Assembly (NCBI GenBank): GCA_033060915.1
Contig: CM065378.1
Span: forward strand, 17,271,501-17,335,500
DNA from: Euryodendron excelsum
Taxonomy: Eukaryota > Streptophyta > Magnoliopsida > Ericales > Pentaphylacaceae
Reading direction: 5' to 3'
Length of the DNA: 64,000 bases
A model generated the notes under the pieces. The model worked only from the letters and a program-made list of their open reading frames with translations, made no database searches and was not told the DNA's origin. Shown piece by piece: positions 47,830 through 58,866 of this stretch; positions within the stretch are counted from its first letter, which is position 1, and every line of letters starts with the position of its first letter. A program made the position numbers and the translations under genes.

Positions 47830-49635
47830 ACACCTATACTTAGTCCCCACTGAAACAGAGCACCCTGCAAACATAACCCTAATCCTTTTCCCTCCTGCTT
47901 AATCTCTTCATCATTGGTTGAATTGATTTGAACCCTCGATGATTGAAGGCTCTAGAAATAAACCCTTCTAGCGTAAGCGCTTTCTTTCGCTGAATTCTTT
48001 GCTTCCTGGGTTCTCCATGGTTGAAAGATTAGGGTTATTTCGAGGTGAGTCGCTGTTTTTCAGATTCCAAATTTGTCAGTGGTGTAGAAATTTTATTTTT
48101 TCTTCGATGGACATTCATGAAGTCAATGTGGAATTGGGCATTTTGTGAAATTTTTGTTCTTATTGTAAGTGTTAGTGTTCCATACTTATTTGCTTTGCTG
48201 ATTTGATAGGCTGTTAGTTTTATTCTCAGGTTTGTGCCTTTATTCATTCTTGGTTTGAAAATAATTGGAAAACAATTAAGAGATATGAATATCACCTTGC
48301 CTTTGGATTGATGACTATATAATATGCTGTCCATAAGCTTGAGTTGATTCTGCTATCATTGCGTAGCATGAACAAACTATTGGAGGTTAATCTGAACCGC
48401 CTAGGCACCTATTGCAATTCGATATGAATGCGGCACAGTTTTTACTCAAGTTTCAAAGCTTCTAGATCTCGTTTCATTGATAGTGTCTGCAAATTTCTCT
48501 TTTGGGGTTAGTCGTTATCATGTGGAATGCAATACTGGATGCACAAATGTAAGAAATTAAGTTTGTATTTTCTTCTTCATCTATCGTAGTTTTGGTTTTC
48601 TACTGCTTCAGAAACCTTAGTGATGTCACTTGTGTGATCTTTAATTGAAATTTTAACTTTGCTCATAGGCAAGTGAATGCTTATTATACAACACTATTGC
48701 TTAAGACAGACATGGTTGTTCTTGCCTTCTTGGACATCTGCTTGTGTCTATTGTACATCCTGCTCTGGGTGATATTTTTCCCAGCTTGGAATTGGTGCAC
48801 TAGGTATTGTTATCCAAACGTCCTGCAAATGAAACACCATGGTCCAAAAGGTGCCCTCTGGAAGATGTAAACGATTTAAACATGATGACTTGCTATGCAT
48901 TATACCATTGTTGCTACTTGTTGATTAATTTACGACAGAGATGCTTCTTCTATCCTTTCTCTTTGCATACCAAGGCCGTCCTGGACTTGAACAGGGATAT
49001 TCTAGTGAAGCAAATTATCTCTCTAGATTAAATTTCATTGGCAAAAGTGTAATTTTCTTGTGAAAGTGTGCTATATCTCATAGATTAATTATTTTTGTTT
49101 TCAAAGTTGCCAGACCAAGGCCTACAAGGCCGGTGCTGTAGCATGTGAGAACTTACTAAAGAAAATATATTGACCTTTGATGGTCTAGGGGACTGAACAG
49201 CATAACATTAAATGTCTGCACTGTAGAATTTAGACTGTTTGTCTTTCCAGTTTTCTGTATTTGGGAAGTAATTTTTGTCATTTTAATGACTTAAATACTT
49301 GATATTTTGAGCCAACTTGAGATTGCCCCTAGTTGTTGAAGTTGGTTTAGTATTAAGCCATGAACAATGCTGCTTCTGCAATTAACACCTGCATGCATCC
49401 TACCAGGCATGGCATATTTTTGTTGTAAATGTGTCTGGCCATTTATCTTATCAATTGGTCATATTTTCGGTGTTTATTTTAGCTCTAAGTTAGATGTGAA
49501 TAACCTACAAAGTATTATTTTTAGTTTTTCCCCCTTATTGTCTTTAATTTTTCCCCTTCTTTCCAGTCAAACGTCAATTGGGAGGGGCACTGTTTCAATT
49601 GCATCAAGCATGAAAATTGGATTTCCTTCTCACAC
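47830..49635 (+). promoter_or_regulatory. Leader of the BTB gene with a ~1.5-kb intron and two upstream ORFs
   Basis: A pyrimidine-rich leader ends at CGAG|GTGAGT (donor at 48045). The likely acceptor is CTTTCCAG at 49561-49566. Joined this way, ATG at 48017 opens a 24-residue frame crossing the junction and stopping with TGA at 49611-49613. The next ATG (49610) overlaps that stop and opens a 32-codon frame that runs out of frame past the main ATG at 49636 to 49708. Both would reduce initiation at the main start if the leader is spliced as proposed. The intron contains no recognised element. Confidence 0.45.
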
Positions 49636-50951
49636 ATGGACAAAGTCAATGCAGCCGGTTCTTACAAGCTTGGTGACAGGAGTACAAGTGACACCATTAT
49701 ACACTTGAGAAATAAAGAAGGAAGACCGGAACTATTCTACTTCCATTTGGTTATTCTTCGAAGTAAGGGCAAGTTTTTTGTGGAAAAGCGTTCCCATCCA
49801 AACTCTATTACTAGCATTGAGATTCACTGCTCAGATTATGATTATGATTATAACATTGACCTTTTGAAGCATCCGTATCTTCCTGCAAACTCACTTTTGG
49901 ACTCGTGGGATTTGTAAAATCTGCTGTTGGTGTTCTTCAGGTTGCACCTACCTTACTCTGTGAAGAGATTACACTGAGCTGCATCCAGTACTTGGAGGCT
50001 GTCCCTTGGGAGGATAAGGAAGAGGAGGAAGAGATCCTAAAAGCAGGTTCAAAGCTGGGTCCCATAGGCATGCCCATATTGGCCAGGATCCAACCAGTTG
50101 ATTTAATTGCCACTAAAAAGGTTTTCTTGTCTGCTATCTGCTTTGCCACATCCCTTGGTGGATCATGCCCTCAATTTGGTGATGAGCTGAAAACGTCTGC
50201 CCAAGAACAAGTTGAATATATGCTTGGGCAAGATGAAGACACCCCATTGGTTACAGCTGATGAGGAAGTTAAAACAGAGGTAAGAATGGGTCTTTCCAAT
50301 GTATGTTCATGTTTTGAAAGGGACTTGTCTCTCCTGCTCTTGGACACTGAACCCATATCTGAGACATCAGAGAATAAAATAATGCAGAGTCTATCTGACC
50401 TAGAATGGATGTGTACCATACTTCCAAAAATGGATTTAATGAAGGATTTTGTTGCTAACTGGGTGGAAACTTCTGGTAATGTCTTGAGGGTTGTTGAAGA
50501 CCAGAAACTTGATTCTCTCATGTGGGGTTTTAAGGTAAAGTTAATAGAAGTGACTGCAAAGGTCTTGGAAGCAGTGGGTTATGGCAATGTAATTCTTCCA
50601 GCACCATGTCGGGTGCAATTGCTAAAAACATGGCTCCCCTATATAAGGACGATGAAGCCCCTTCTTGATTCAATAGGCAATGAAGACACTGGTTTTCCTT
50701 ACAAGATGGATGAAGACCTCTGCCAGAGCATTGAAGGGGCAATTGTCTCGTTGATACTGGCATTGCCATCAAATGATCAAGCTGATGTTCTTGCAGATTG
50801 GATGAAAGCCAAGCAGGTGAGGTATCCTGACCTGAGTGAGGCTTTTGAGCTGTGGTGTTACAGAACCAAGTCCGCAAGGAGAAGGTTAATTGAGGGCTCG
50901 GACAGAGTTGGCGAGGGCAATGCCACCCTCAGCCTTGATTTGTCACACTGA
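49636..50951 (+). pseudogene. BTB/POZ domain protein (At3g05675-like) with a one-base frameshift
   Basis: The intended protein is about 438 residues in a single coding exon. Start MDKVNAAGSYKLGDRSTSD, then the divergent plant BTB: HLRNKEGRPELFYFHLVILRSK, FFVEKRSHPNSITSIEIHCS, YNIDLLKHPYLPANSLLDSW. Just after LLDSWD the frame meets TAA (49915-49917). The frame one base over resumes exactly where the family continues: VKSAVGVLQVAPTLLCEEIT, YLEAVPWEDKEEEEEILK, ARIQPVDLIATKKVFLSAI, then DLEWMCTILPKMDLMKDFVANW, KVLEAVGYGNVILP and SEAFELWCYRTKSARRRL to a TGA at 50949. No intron can explain the shift. This looks like loss of one base (or an assembly error) in an otherwise well-kept gene. Relatives are thought to act as CUL3 adaptors; the target is unknown. 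Confidence 0.82.
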
Positions 50952-51474
50952 TTTTGTTGTTAACGTTAACTTTAATTTAAGAGAAGTGGACGGTAATGAT
51001 TCCCCCACTGTACTATGATAAGAGTTCAGCTTTTTGATTTTGATATTTGTGGCTCATTTCCTTGTATTTTCCAAATGCCTCTGCTTATAATTTTCTAAAC
51101 AAACAACTGTATTGAGAGTGAGAGAGCATCATCGTTTATAGGTTACTGGTTGGTGTTGAACCAAACCTTAATAAAACCATATATCTGTAAGTCGGTACAA
51201 TGTCATGTGAAACGTGCTCGGCACATATTCCTCTAATTGGGATTTCACACGAGGGTTTCTTTCTTGTTTACATTAAAGCCTGATCTATTTACCGGCTAAT
51301 TTACGAAAACCTAAAACGTAGACCTTGTAATCCCTGTAACAAGGACCATATGTCTTTACATTTCTAAGCTGAATGGACATGTATTCTACAAGTTCGTACT
51401 GTATCTCAACGTAATTGGCACTTCAACACCCAGTTTTTGTTTTTTTTTTTTGAGGTTGAATCTTTTCATATTTA

Positions 51475-51679
51475 GAGTCCGTTTGGTACAGTTTTTTTGT
51501 CAAATTTTTTTTTAAGTTTACAAGTAAAAAAGTCAAGATTTTTTGATTTTTTTACTTTTCTAACTTTACTTTGGCTAGAGATACGCAAAAATAGAAAAAT
51601 AAAAAAGTCAAAAAAACTTAATTTTTTTTACTTATAAGCTTAAAAAAAATTTGGCGAAAAGTTGATACCAAACAAACCC
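51475..51679. mobile_element. Tourist-like MITE with GTTTGGTA ends, TSD TTA
   Basis: Left GAGTCCGTTTGGTACAG and right TTGATACCAAACAAACCC form an imperfect terminal inverted repeat. The interior is T/A-run rich with AACTTTTT / AAAAAGT arms. It is flanked by TTA at 51472-51474 and 51680-51682, the PIF/Harbinger signature. It lies about 0.5 kb 3' of the BTB gene. Ends resemble the element at 4410. Confidence 0.8.
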
Positions 51680-52315
51680 TTAATAACAATGTTAAATGAA
51701 TTGTCAAATAAAGTTAAACTAGCTAGTAAATTTTTTTTTTTCCCAGTAATTGTACCATAGATTTGGGATCAAATATTTATTCAACTACAAATAATATAAA
51801 AGAATCTAGCAATGTTTAGTGGATTGATTAGATTAATCAAAATGAGTTTGAGCTCTACTTAAAAATTCAACAACTAAAGTCAAGACTGAATCTATGGACA
51901 TTAACCCATGGATGATCTGAGAAATGACCATCATTTGGCTTCACGGTTGCTTACAAGGACATATGTGTAAATTAGGAATGTTGTGTGGACAACAAATATC
52001 TCCAACGAATTCAAATGCCGCTGCTGGGTCCCACCTCTAGCAACGAATTGTCCCCCGTTGATTAATCTCTCGGCCCTTTCTCATATCTCCCGCCTGTGTA
52101 AAAATCTATTCCTCTTCTTCTGCCTATAAATCAACTCTTCGTTCCCTTTCCTTTGCCATTCGGTAGTAACATACATACGACACCATCTGTCTGCAACAAC
52201 CACACCTAGCAACGGACATACGTAATAACCTATATATACATATATATAAATATATATCTATACACCTATATAGAGGGAGAGAGAGAGAGAGAGAGCTTGA
52301 AAGGAAGGTATTTTG
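51680..52315 (+). promoter_or_regulatory. Promoter region of the ORM gene
   Basis: CCTATAAATCAACTC at about 52124-52138 is a plausible TATA box. It is followed by a leader region with ATACATATATATAAATATATAT and a GA run (52271-52295). No coding sequence. Confidence 0.45.
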
Positions 52316-52335
52316 ATGCCGTGCGAATTGACGTG

Positions 52336-52339
<4 letters not shown>
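52316..52339 (+). other. Short upstream ORF in the ORM leader
   Basis: ATG at 52316 encodes seven residues (MPCELTW) and stops with TAA at 52337-52339. It lies 29 bases upstream of the main ATG at 52369, separated from it by a pure GA run. Whether it is conserved is unknown. Confidence 0.4.
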
Positions 52340-52368
<29 letters not shown>

Positions 52369-52370
<2 letters not shown>

Positions 52371-55300
52371 GGCGAATTTGTATGTGAAAGCGGTGCCTAC
52401 GACGGATCTGAACAGGAACACGGAATGGTTCACGTATCCAGGCGTTTGGACAACCTACATACTCATCCTATTCTTCTCGTGGCTCGTCGTCCTCTCCGTC
52501 TTCGGTTGCTCTCCTGGCATGGCCTGGACCGTTGTTCATCTCTCTCATTTTCTCGTAAGCTCCTGGCTTTACACACACAAGTCTCTCTTTCTGTATATAT
52601 ATCTATATGTTTGGGACTTAATTAGGGTTTGCTTCTATGATTTTTGTCTGCTAATTGATTCTTTGATTGCTTGATCTGATTTATTAGTTATATTGCCCGA
52701 TGTTTGTGTAATCATGGGGTTTGATGTGGATTTTTTTTTTGTGTATTCTATAACGCTGGATCGTGTTGATCGGTTTTCGAATTATTGAATTAAGGTTTTC
52801 GGAGAGCTGATCATTCGAATTTCATGCTACCGACATAATAATTAGTAGTTAGGGTTGAAGGAGGATTAGTGAAGAGCTTAGCATGAAATTCACTGATCAT
52901 TTATGTTATTTCTGTTTTATTTTTCTGATAATATCAATTTTTGCAATTTGTGTTGAATGATATTTGTTGACTTGGATTGATCTCCCTCTCTCTCTTTCAT
53001 GTACTCAAACATGTGCTCACATGTATCTACACTAATCTAGAGAAAGCAAGGAAAAAAAGAAGAAGCTCACATCCAGATATAATGTTTTAATGAAAAACGA
53101 GCTTATATCCATGTTCTGTTCATGTTAGTCCTCACTTACTAGTGCAGTTAATTTACTTTTAGTGTGTATGCAAAGATATAGAATTCTATGAGCCTAGTGG
53201 AAGAGTTCAGATGGGGATAAGATGCTGCCGTAACTTGCAATCTGGAGGCAACATCATCTGACTGATATGATGCTCTGTATATATTTGCTTCTATGCTTTT
53301 ATGTGTTCACCAAATTGAGGATGCATGATTCCATTGTATTTCCTATGATTTTTTATTTAAACAGAAAATTGACATGATTGGCAGTCATAAGACATGTTTG
53401 GATTATAGAGTTGCCCAGAAAATGCCTGTTTATTAAGATCAGAATATTTTGGGTTATTATGTCCTGAACTCATCAATGTGTTCGGTGCATCAATTGGAAA
53501 TCTGAACTAATTTATGTATACCTTCATGAACAGTGCATAGATTAGGTGTCTGTGCACTTATTTCTCATATTTCAGTAAAACAAGTTAACATGTTTTTTTT
53601 TATAGGTTACATATCACTGCTTTCATTGGAAGAAGGGGACACCATTTTCTGATGACCAGGGTATCTACAATAGGTTGACTTGGTGGGAGCAAATAGATAA
53701 TGGAAAGCAGCTTACTCGCAATAGAAAGTTTATCACTGTTGTACCTGTCGTCCTGTAAGTAATTTTTCTGTTACACAAGCCTTTTTAACGGGGATGTTGA
53801 GATTAAATAAGTGACATAATCTTTTCATAGCAGTGCTGTAGTAAATTCATGTTGGTTGGAAAGGTGCACATACATTTTAGCAATCTTCATCTGCCTTCTA
53901 ATATGGTTTGTGAAACAATCTTCTTCCGTCTTTTAAGATGGATATAGAAACTAAATACACGTAATTTTTAAATGGAAGTGCTATAAAAATTTTGTATGAG
54001 TTCAAACCTTGCACGTTGGTTGTAGAAATCTTCATTTGATTGGCATCTAATCGTTTACTAGTCTGAGTCTACAAAGTTATTGGTCACATTTTGTTAATTG
54101 TGCCTCCCATGTTGGACCCTGTTTCGCCATATAATTTGCCTACTTACTGTTTCTTTGTTGCTCTTCAAGTTCGGATTTGTTCCAGGGAGACTCACTATTT
54201 GTTGTTTAGTGATTCACTCTGTATACGTGCAATATATAACCGCAAGCATACGGTTAGCGATGTAGTTTAATCCGGTGAGTCTGGATATCGATTCTCTCGA
54301 AGATCAAGCTCAATATAAACTATAGGCTTTAACTCACATTCATTTCTCTCAAGATTTGCTATTACTCAAGTGAAATTACTTCTAAAAAAGGGTTAAAACC
54401 AAAAACACATGATTTTGAAAGGTTGGTTTGGCTAAACTAAAGCAATATTAAAACAATTAAACTACTAAGATAAAAGACTTGGTTTCAATTGATCCAACCA
54501 CTCAATTCGCCTAAGGTTCCAATGAGGTTTGATAACTCACATCATTAGCTTCACTGCGAGCCTTTGATTCAGAGGATTTCGACCATTAAAACAATGAAAT
54601 GAATGATAATCAAATTAGAACTGTAAACGATGAGATTCTTGTGTTTATACTGTCGATCTAAGCAACACCCATACCAAATTCATAATTTGTGTACGGACAC
54701 TCAAAGACTTAGTCAAGAACACAAGATTTCAATAGGATTCTAAGAAATGATTATCATAGATTCAATGCAATAGCAATTTGAAGTTAGATTTGTAGTCAAT
54801 TTGAGAATCATATACTAATACCATCGATTTTTGCAATTACAATACCAATTATAGAATTGTGTATTGAAATTACCAAACATAATCAATAATCTATGCATTC
54901 TAAGATATCTAAGCTTCAATTGCTAAGAATTTGAGATTTAAGAAGATAAGGTAATGATAAACCCATTATCTCCATTGAAAACCTTGAAACCCCTGGATGA
55001 TCTTCACAATGGGACCCAAGGGAAGAATTAGTTACTTGATTCGATAAGTAATTCATAAGAAATTGTATTGAAATGATGAAAATAGCTCTTGATTACAACG
55101 AAAATACCGAAATACAAAAAAATGTATAGTTTCTCTCTCTAAAACTACTCCTAAAAACCCACCCTAGAAACTCTAAAAATAAGATGAGATCTCCAAATTT
55201 TTGGCCAAAACTACCCTAAAGAGGCTGAAAAAAAAAGCAAAGATCCGCAAAGTGTTTGAACGCCTAGCTAACTTGATTTAAACGCCAAAAACCAGTCTCG

Positions 55301-58300
55301 GAAGTTTGCCAAGACTTCGAACGGCCGTTTGTATGGTCACCCTGTTCAAATGGTTGTGTAGATCTCAAAAAGTTATATGAAATCCATCCATTATGGACCC
55401 CGGTAGCCCTTCTAGTTTGAGATATATGGCTTTTCAAAGTTTCAGCTCTGTGTGGTTCAACAACTTGTAATCTGACAACATCTCCTTGAAACTCATTCTC
55501 CCTTCAACCAAATTGCGCCCAAAATCATCTGATTTAAGCTCAAAACCTATACAACGCAAAATAAACTTAGTTAATACTAAAATCTAACTAAAAAGGCATA
55601 TAAACACCTAAACTAAGACTAACAAAGCACAAATTAAGGTGTTGTAATTGCACTTTAGAGTGCAATCATTTAGATCATGCAAGACTTATTTCTTGGGCCT
55701 TTCTTTGAGGTGAGGTTTATGAAAAATGCCTAAAAAATGCTAGTATGTTGCTCGCCATGGGATTAATGCAGAATTGTGGCTTCATATACTGGTCTTGTGC
55801 TCCCTATCTCGGACTATGTATTGTTTGAATGGTAACGGTAGCATGAACCTTAGTTCTTGGGTTTCTTTTTACAATTTCTATAATTACTGTTTCTCAGAAG
55901 TATATGACACTGCCTTAGTTTGTTATTGATGGACTAGAAAGTTCATTCAGTGCAGTGCAATGCTATGAACCTAATCATGGACTTTTTGGGGACTACTAAT
56001 ATTTAGGAGGAAAGTTGGAATAATGAACTAGTGATCAAATGTCACATTCTTTTAATCTTTTAACTGTAACTCAACTGAACTGAGCCTTTTACCTACTACT
56101 TTTTAATTATAATTCTTTTCTTTTTTTTTCTTTTTGAAATTTGTTGAAGTGTTGTGGTTACAGCGATTTTTGGCCCTCATGATGTGTGTGATTAATCATT
56201 TATTTATTTGTTTCCAATTTATAGTTGTTCTTATTTCTTTGTGTATTCACATGTATTTTGTTGTTGATTTGATAATCTATCTTTCTCGTGAACCTAAACA
56301 ATGGGAGACTATGGTGCCTAGAATTTGCGTAACAGGGCGCAGTACTCATGCATCCAATGGATGCTTCAGCCTCTTCAAAAATAAACAGAAATTTATTATC
56401 CTTAAAAAATAAACATAAATTTTATTGGTTGTTGATGACTCTGCTTGGTTGGCATGTTATGCAAGTCGTGAAAAGTCTTCCGTTGAAGGTTTGTGGTTCT
56501 TTTGAAAATTCTTATATCAAGTGATGGATTTAATCAAAATTTGGTTGTTTATGCTGCTGCATATAGTTGATAGGCTTTGATAAGCCTGATTTGTAATAAC
56601 AATATTAAGGTATTGAGTGAGTATGACTCCAGTTAATATCTCATGTTCAGGGCCATGGTAGGTAGATGTCAAACTTATAGTCAAATCCTATGAACTTGGA
56701 TTATCCATAGTGGGAGAAATTATTCTATAGATCACGTCAACATGATGATGTGGTGTGCCCAACCTACTAAAAATAAACACTTAATGTATTTTTTGTCAAC
56801 TCAACGACATGGGTAATAAATATGAACATGGTAGAAAAATTGTTATTTCCATTATTCTAAAAATTAGGCCAACCAACCTAAAAATTTGGTCAATTAACCT
56901 AAAATAGAAACATATGTTTATTTTTAATAAGTTGGGCACATCACATCATCATGCTAACGTGGTGTTTCGGACCTACTGAATGATTTCTCCCGTAGTGGGG
57001 TCTATGACCAGTTGGTTCCAGCAGAGTTTCGAGTTTCTTCTATCTTGAATAGATTACTTCTTGAGAAGACTTTTCAACCTTGAAGATGAATGTAAAATGT
57101 GATATTTCTCTAGATGCAATAATTTTTATGGAGTCTCTTCTACTATTCTTTAACCCATAAAGGAATGCAAACATACACGCATAGATGCATGGAGAACAAT
57201 TCAAATAAGAAGAGCAATTTGGGACTCATTACTGGTGGCAATAATTTACAATGCCGAAAAGTGAAATTTGCAACTCAGAAATCTATTGTTGTTTTATCTT
57301 ATGATTGCATTGGCTACAAACAATGTTGTGGATGTGTAAGAATTAGTTTGTGTGGTAGTGTGAAGAAATAATAAATTGTGGTGTGATATGGTTTGCATTT
57401 GTTGAAACCTGTGTATCATTCCAGTGAAAAATCTAAACCTTGAAACCTGATAATAATTTTGAATTTTTTGGCATGTCAACAACTTAACTTAGATTTATAT
57501 TATGCTGAAGAGATTCCCTTCTCCATGTGCTTTCGATGAATATGTGGAATAGATCGATTCCATTTCATGAATCTGAGGCATCATGAAAGCAAGACCTAGG
57601 AAAATATCTTTTCTAGACCTGAATATGATGCTACAATATAATAATTATACTAGTCTTCATGAGTCATGCCTGTGTCCCGTCATTTTTATACCCGTTTAAA
57701 GTAGGAAAAAATTCTGATATTTGTTTTGTTCATGAGGAATGCTAGTGAAAATTGGAGAAAAGAGAAACTAATCAGGATTCTCTGTTGGGAATGGAATTCC
57801 ATTTGTTGTGTGTGTGTGTGTGTGTCGAGCCACAATTTTCCCAAAGGACATCAATGTGTTTTACTGCAAAACTGTGGTCCACCCTACAATCCCTCAGAAG
57901 AGGATGGCTTACTGCTGGGAGGAAGGGTATTGTGATTGGGGTTCACTGTTTTTTAAGCAAAAATTTCCTCTCCATTTGTTGGACTTTTTGGAGTTTGGTC
58001 AATTTGAACGGGAAAGTTTCTGTTGGTCAAGGCTTTGGTAAGTGGAGTTTTCTAAGAAGCTTATGAACTTAAAATTTAAATCGTTTGTCATATCTCTTCA
58101 TTTGACTCAACTAACTTGGCAAGGAACATCCTTGACCAGGACTTTATTGTCAAGATTCTGTCTATATCTTTATTGGTGTAATACTGATAATTTTTGTTCG
58201 GTCAAGATTCTGTGCATCATTTACATGTATTTAAAAAAAAAAAAAAGGTTTCTGTGCATCAGAAAAAAGTTTAGTGGTCAGGTAGTACTGAGTGGTCGGT

Positions 58301-58866
58301 GGTAATTCCTATTAAATAGTGACACATAGTGGGTGAATACATCAGCAACTTGAATTTAAGGAGTAGTGGAGAGATTTTTAAGAAAACAACCTATCAGATT
58401 TTGCCAAGTGGTATTTTTCTTTAAAAGTCTCTCCATTATTCCATTAACTCAAGATTACTGATGTATTCATCCGCCACGTGTTACAATTTAATAGGGATTA
58501 CTACTGAGTTCTTAATACTACCTGACCACTAGAATTTTTTCCCTGTGCATCAGTATTTACATTTATTAGTGACTCTTTGCTTTCTCACTAGATATTTGTG
58601 ACTTCTCTTACTAGTCAGAGAGATATATATCTTCTTTCATTTATCTCCAACCATCCAATGCTTGAGACTTCAGAATTCAGGAAATTGGAGTTTATTAAGG
58701 AATCTATGCTTATCTTTCATTTGGCAGGTACTTGATAGCCTCACACACGACAGACTACCAAAACCCAATGCTCTTCCTCAACACACTGGCAGTTTTTGTG
58801 TTAGTGGTTGCCAAGTTCCCACACATGCACAAGGTCCGTATTTTTGGAATCAATGCAGATCAGTGA
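52369..58866 (+). CDS. ORMDL family protein (orosomucoid-like, ORM)
   Basis: Three exons: 52369-52554, 53606-53754 and 58728-58866, giving 157 residues, the usual ORMDL length. It begins MANLYVKAVPTTDLNRNTEW and contains WTTYILILFFSWLVVLSVF (first membrane segment), MAWTVVHLSHFLVTYHCFHWKKGTPF, QGIYNRLTWWEQIDNGKQLTRNRKF, VVPVVLYLIASHTTDY, LFLNTLAVFVLVVAKFPHMHKVRIFGI. All are hallmark ORMDL segments. These are ER membrane proteins that restrain serine palmitoyltransferase and so set sphingolipid synthesis. The start is the first ATG in frame with the conserved N-terminus; the frame is open further upstream through the GA run but has no ATG. Intron 2 is nearly 5 kb and holds a solo LTR and two foldback elements. 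All phases match. Confidence 0.96.
54210..55668. mobile_element. Solo LTR-like element in ORM intron 2, TSD TTTAG
   Basis: Begins TGATTCACTCTGTATACGTGCAAT and ends ATTGCACTTTAGAGTGCAATCA, i.e. TG...CA with imperfectly inverted ends, 1459 bp. It is flanked by perfect 5-bp repeats TTTAG at 54205-54209 and 55669-55673. An early motif CCGCAAGCATACGG...GAGTCTGGATATCGATTC resembles a widespread class of plant elements with GCAAGTGCACGG near the end. No open frame or protein domain was found. The 5-bp duplication and TG/CA ends favour a solo LTR; the family is unidentified. Confidence 0.78.
56705..56998. mobile_element. Foldback element in ORM intron 2
   Basis: Two long inverted arms. The left reads ATAGTGGGAGAAATTATTC then CAACATGATGATGTGGTGTG and CCCAAC..ACTAAAAATAAAC. 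The right is the complement-like GTTTATTTTTAATAAGTTGGG, CACATCACATCATCATGCTAACG and GAATGATTTCTCCCGTAGTGG. The middle is AT-rich. No clear target duplication was found. Non-coding MITE-like. Confidence 0.72.
58272..58531. mobile_element. Foldback MITE, TAGTGGTCAGGTAG family, copy 2
   Basis: Perfect 16-bp terminal inverted repeats TAGTGGTCAGGTAGTA / TACTACCTGACCACTA, with arms complementary along most of the 260 bp. It aligns end to end with 44946-45207. It lies about 200 bp upstream of the acceptor of ORM exon 3. Confidence 0.9.

Larger units (their letters stand above)
38050..47830. other. Long gene-poor spacer (9.8 kb)
   Basis: AT-rich throughout, with simple repeats (GA run 43682-43708; T and A runs). 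Contains two MITEs and one LTR remnant, listed separately. ORFs at 40523-41035 (-), 43323-43535 (+), 46417-46824 (+) and 46829-47128 (-) were read and show no domain or family resemblance, and no splice-joined frame could be built from them. A GC-richer patch at 45620-45780 holds GGGCCCACC-type motifs. No protein or RNA gene could be supported by eye. Confidence 0.55.

Noticed and set aside
52297..52368. N-terminal extension of ORM (frame open upstream through the GA run)
   Set aside because: No ATG in that stretch; the Arg-Glu translation comes from the GA repeat, while MANLYVKAVP is the conserved family start.
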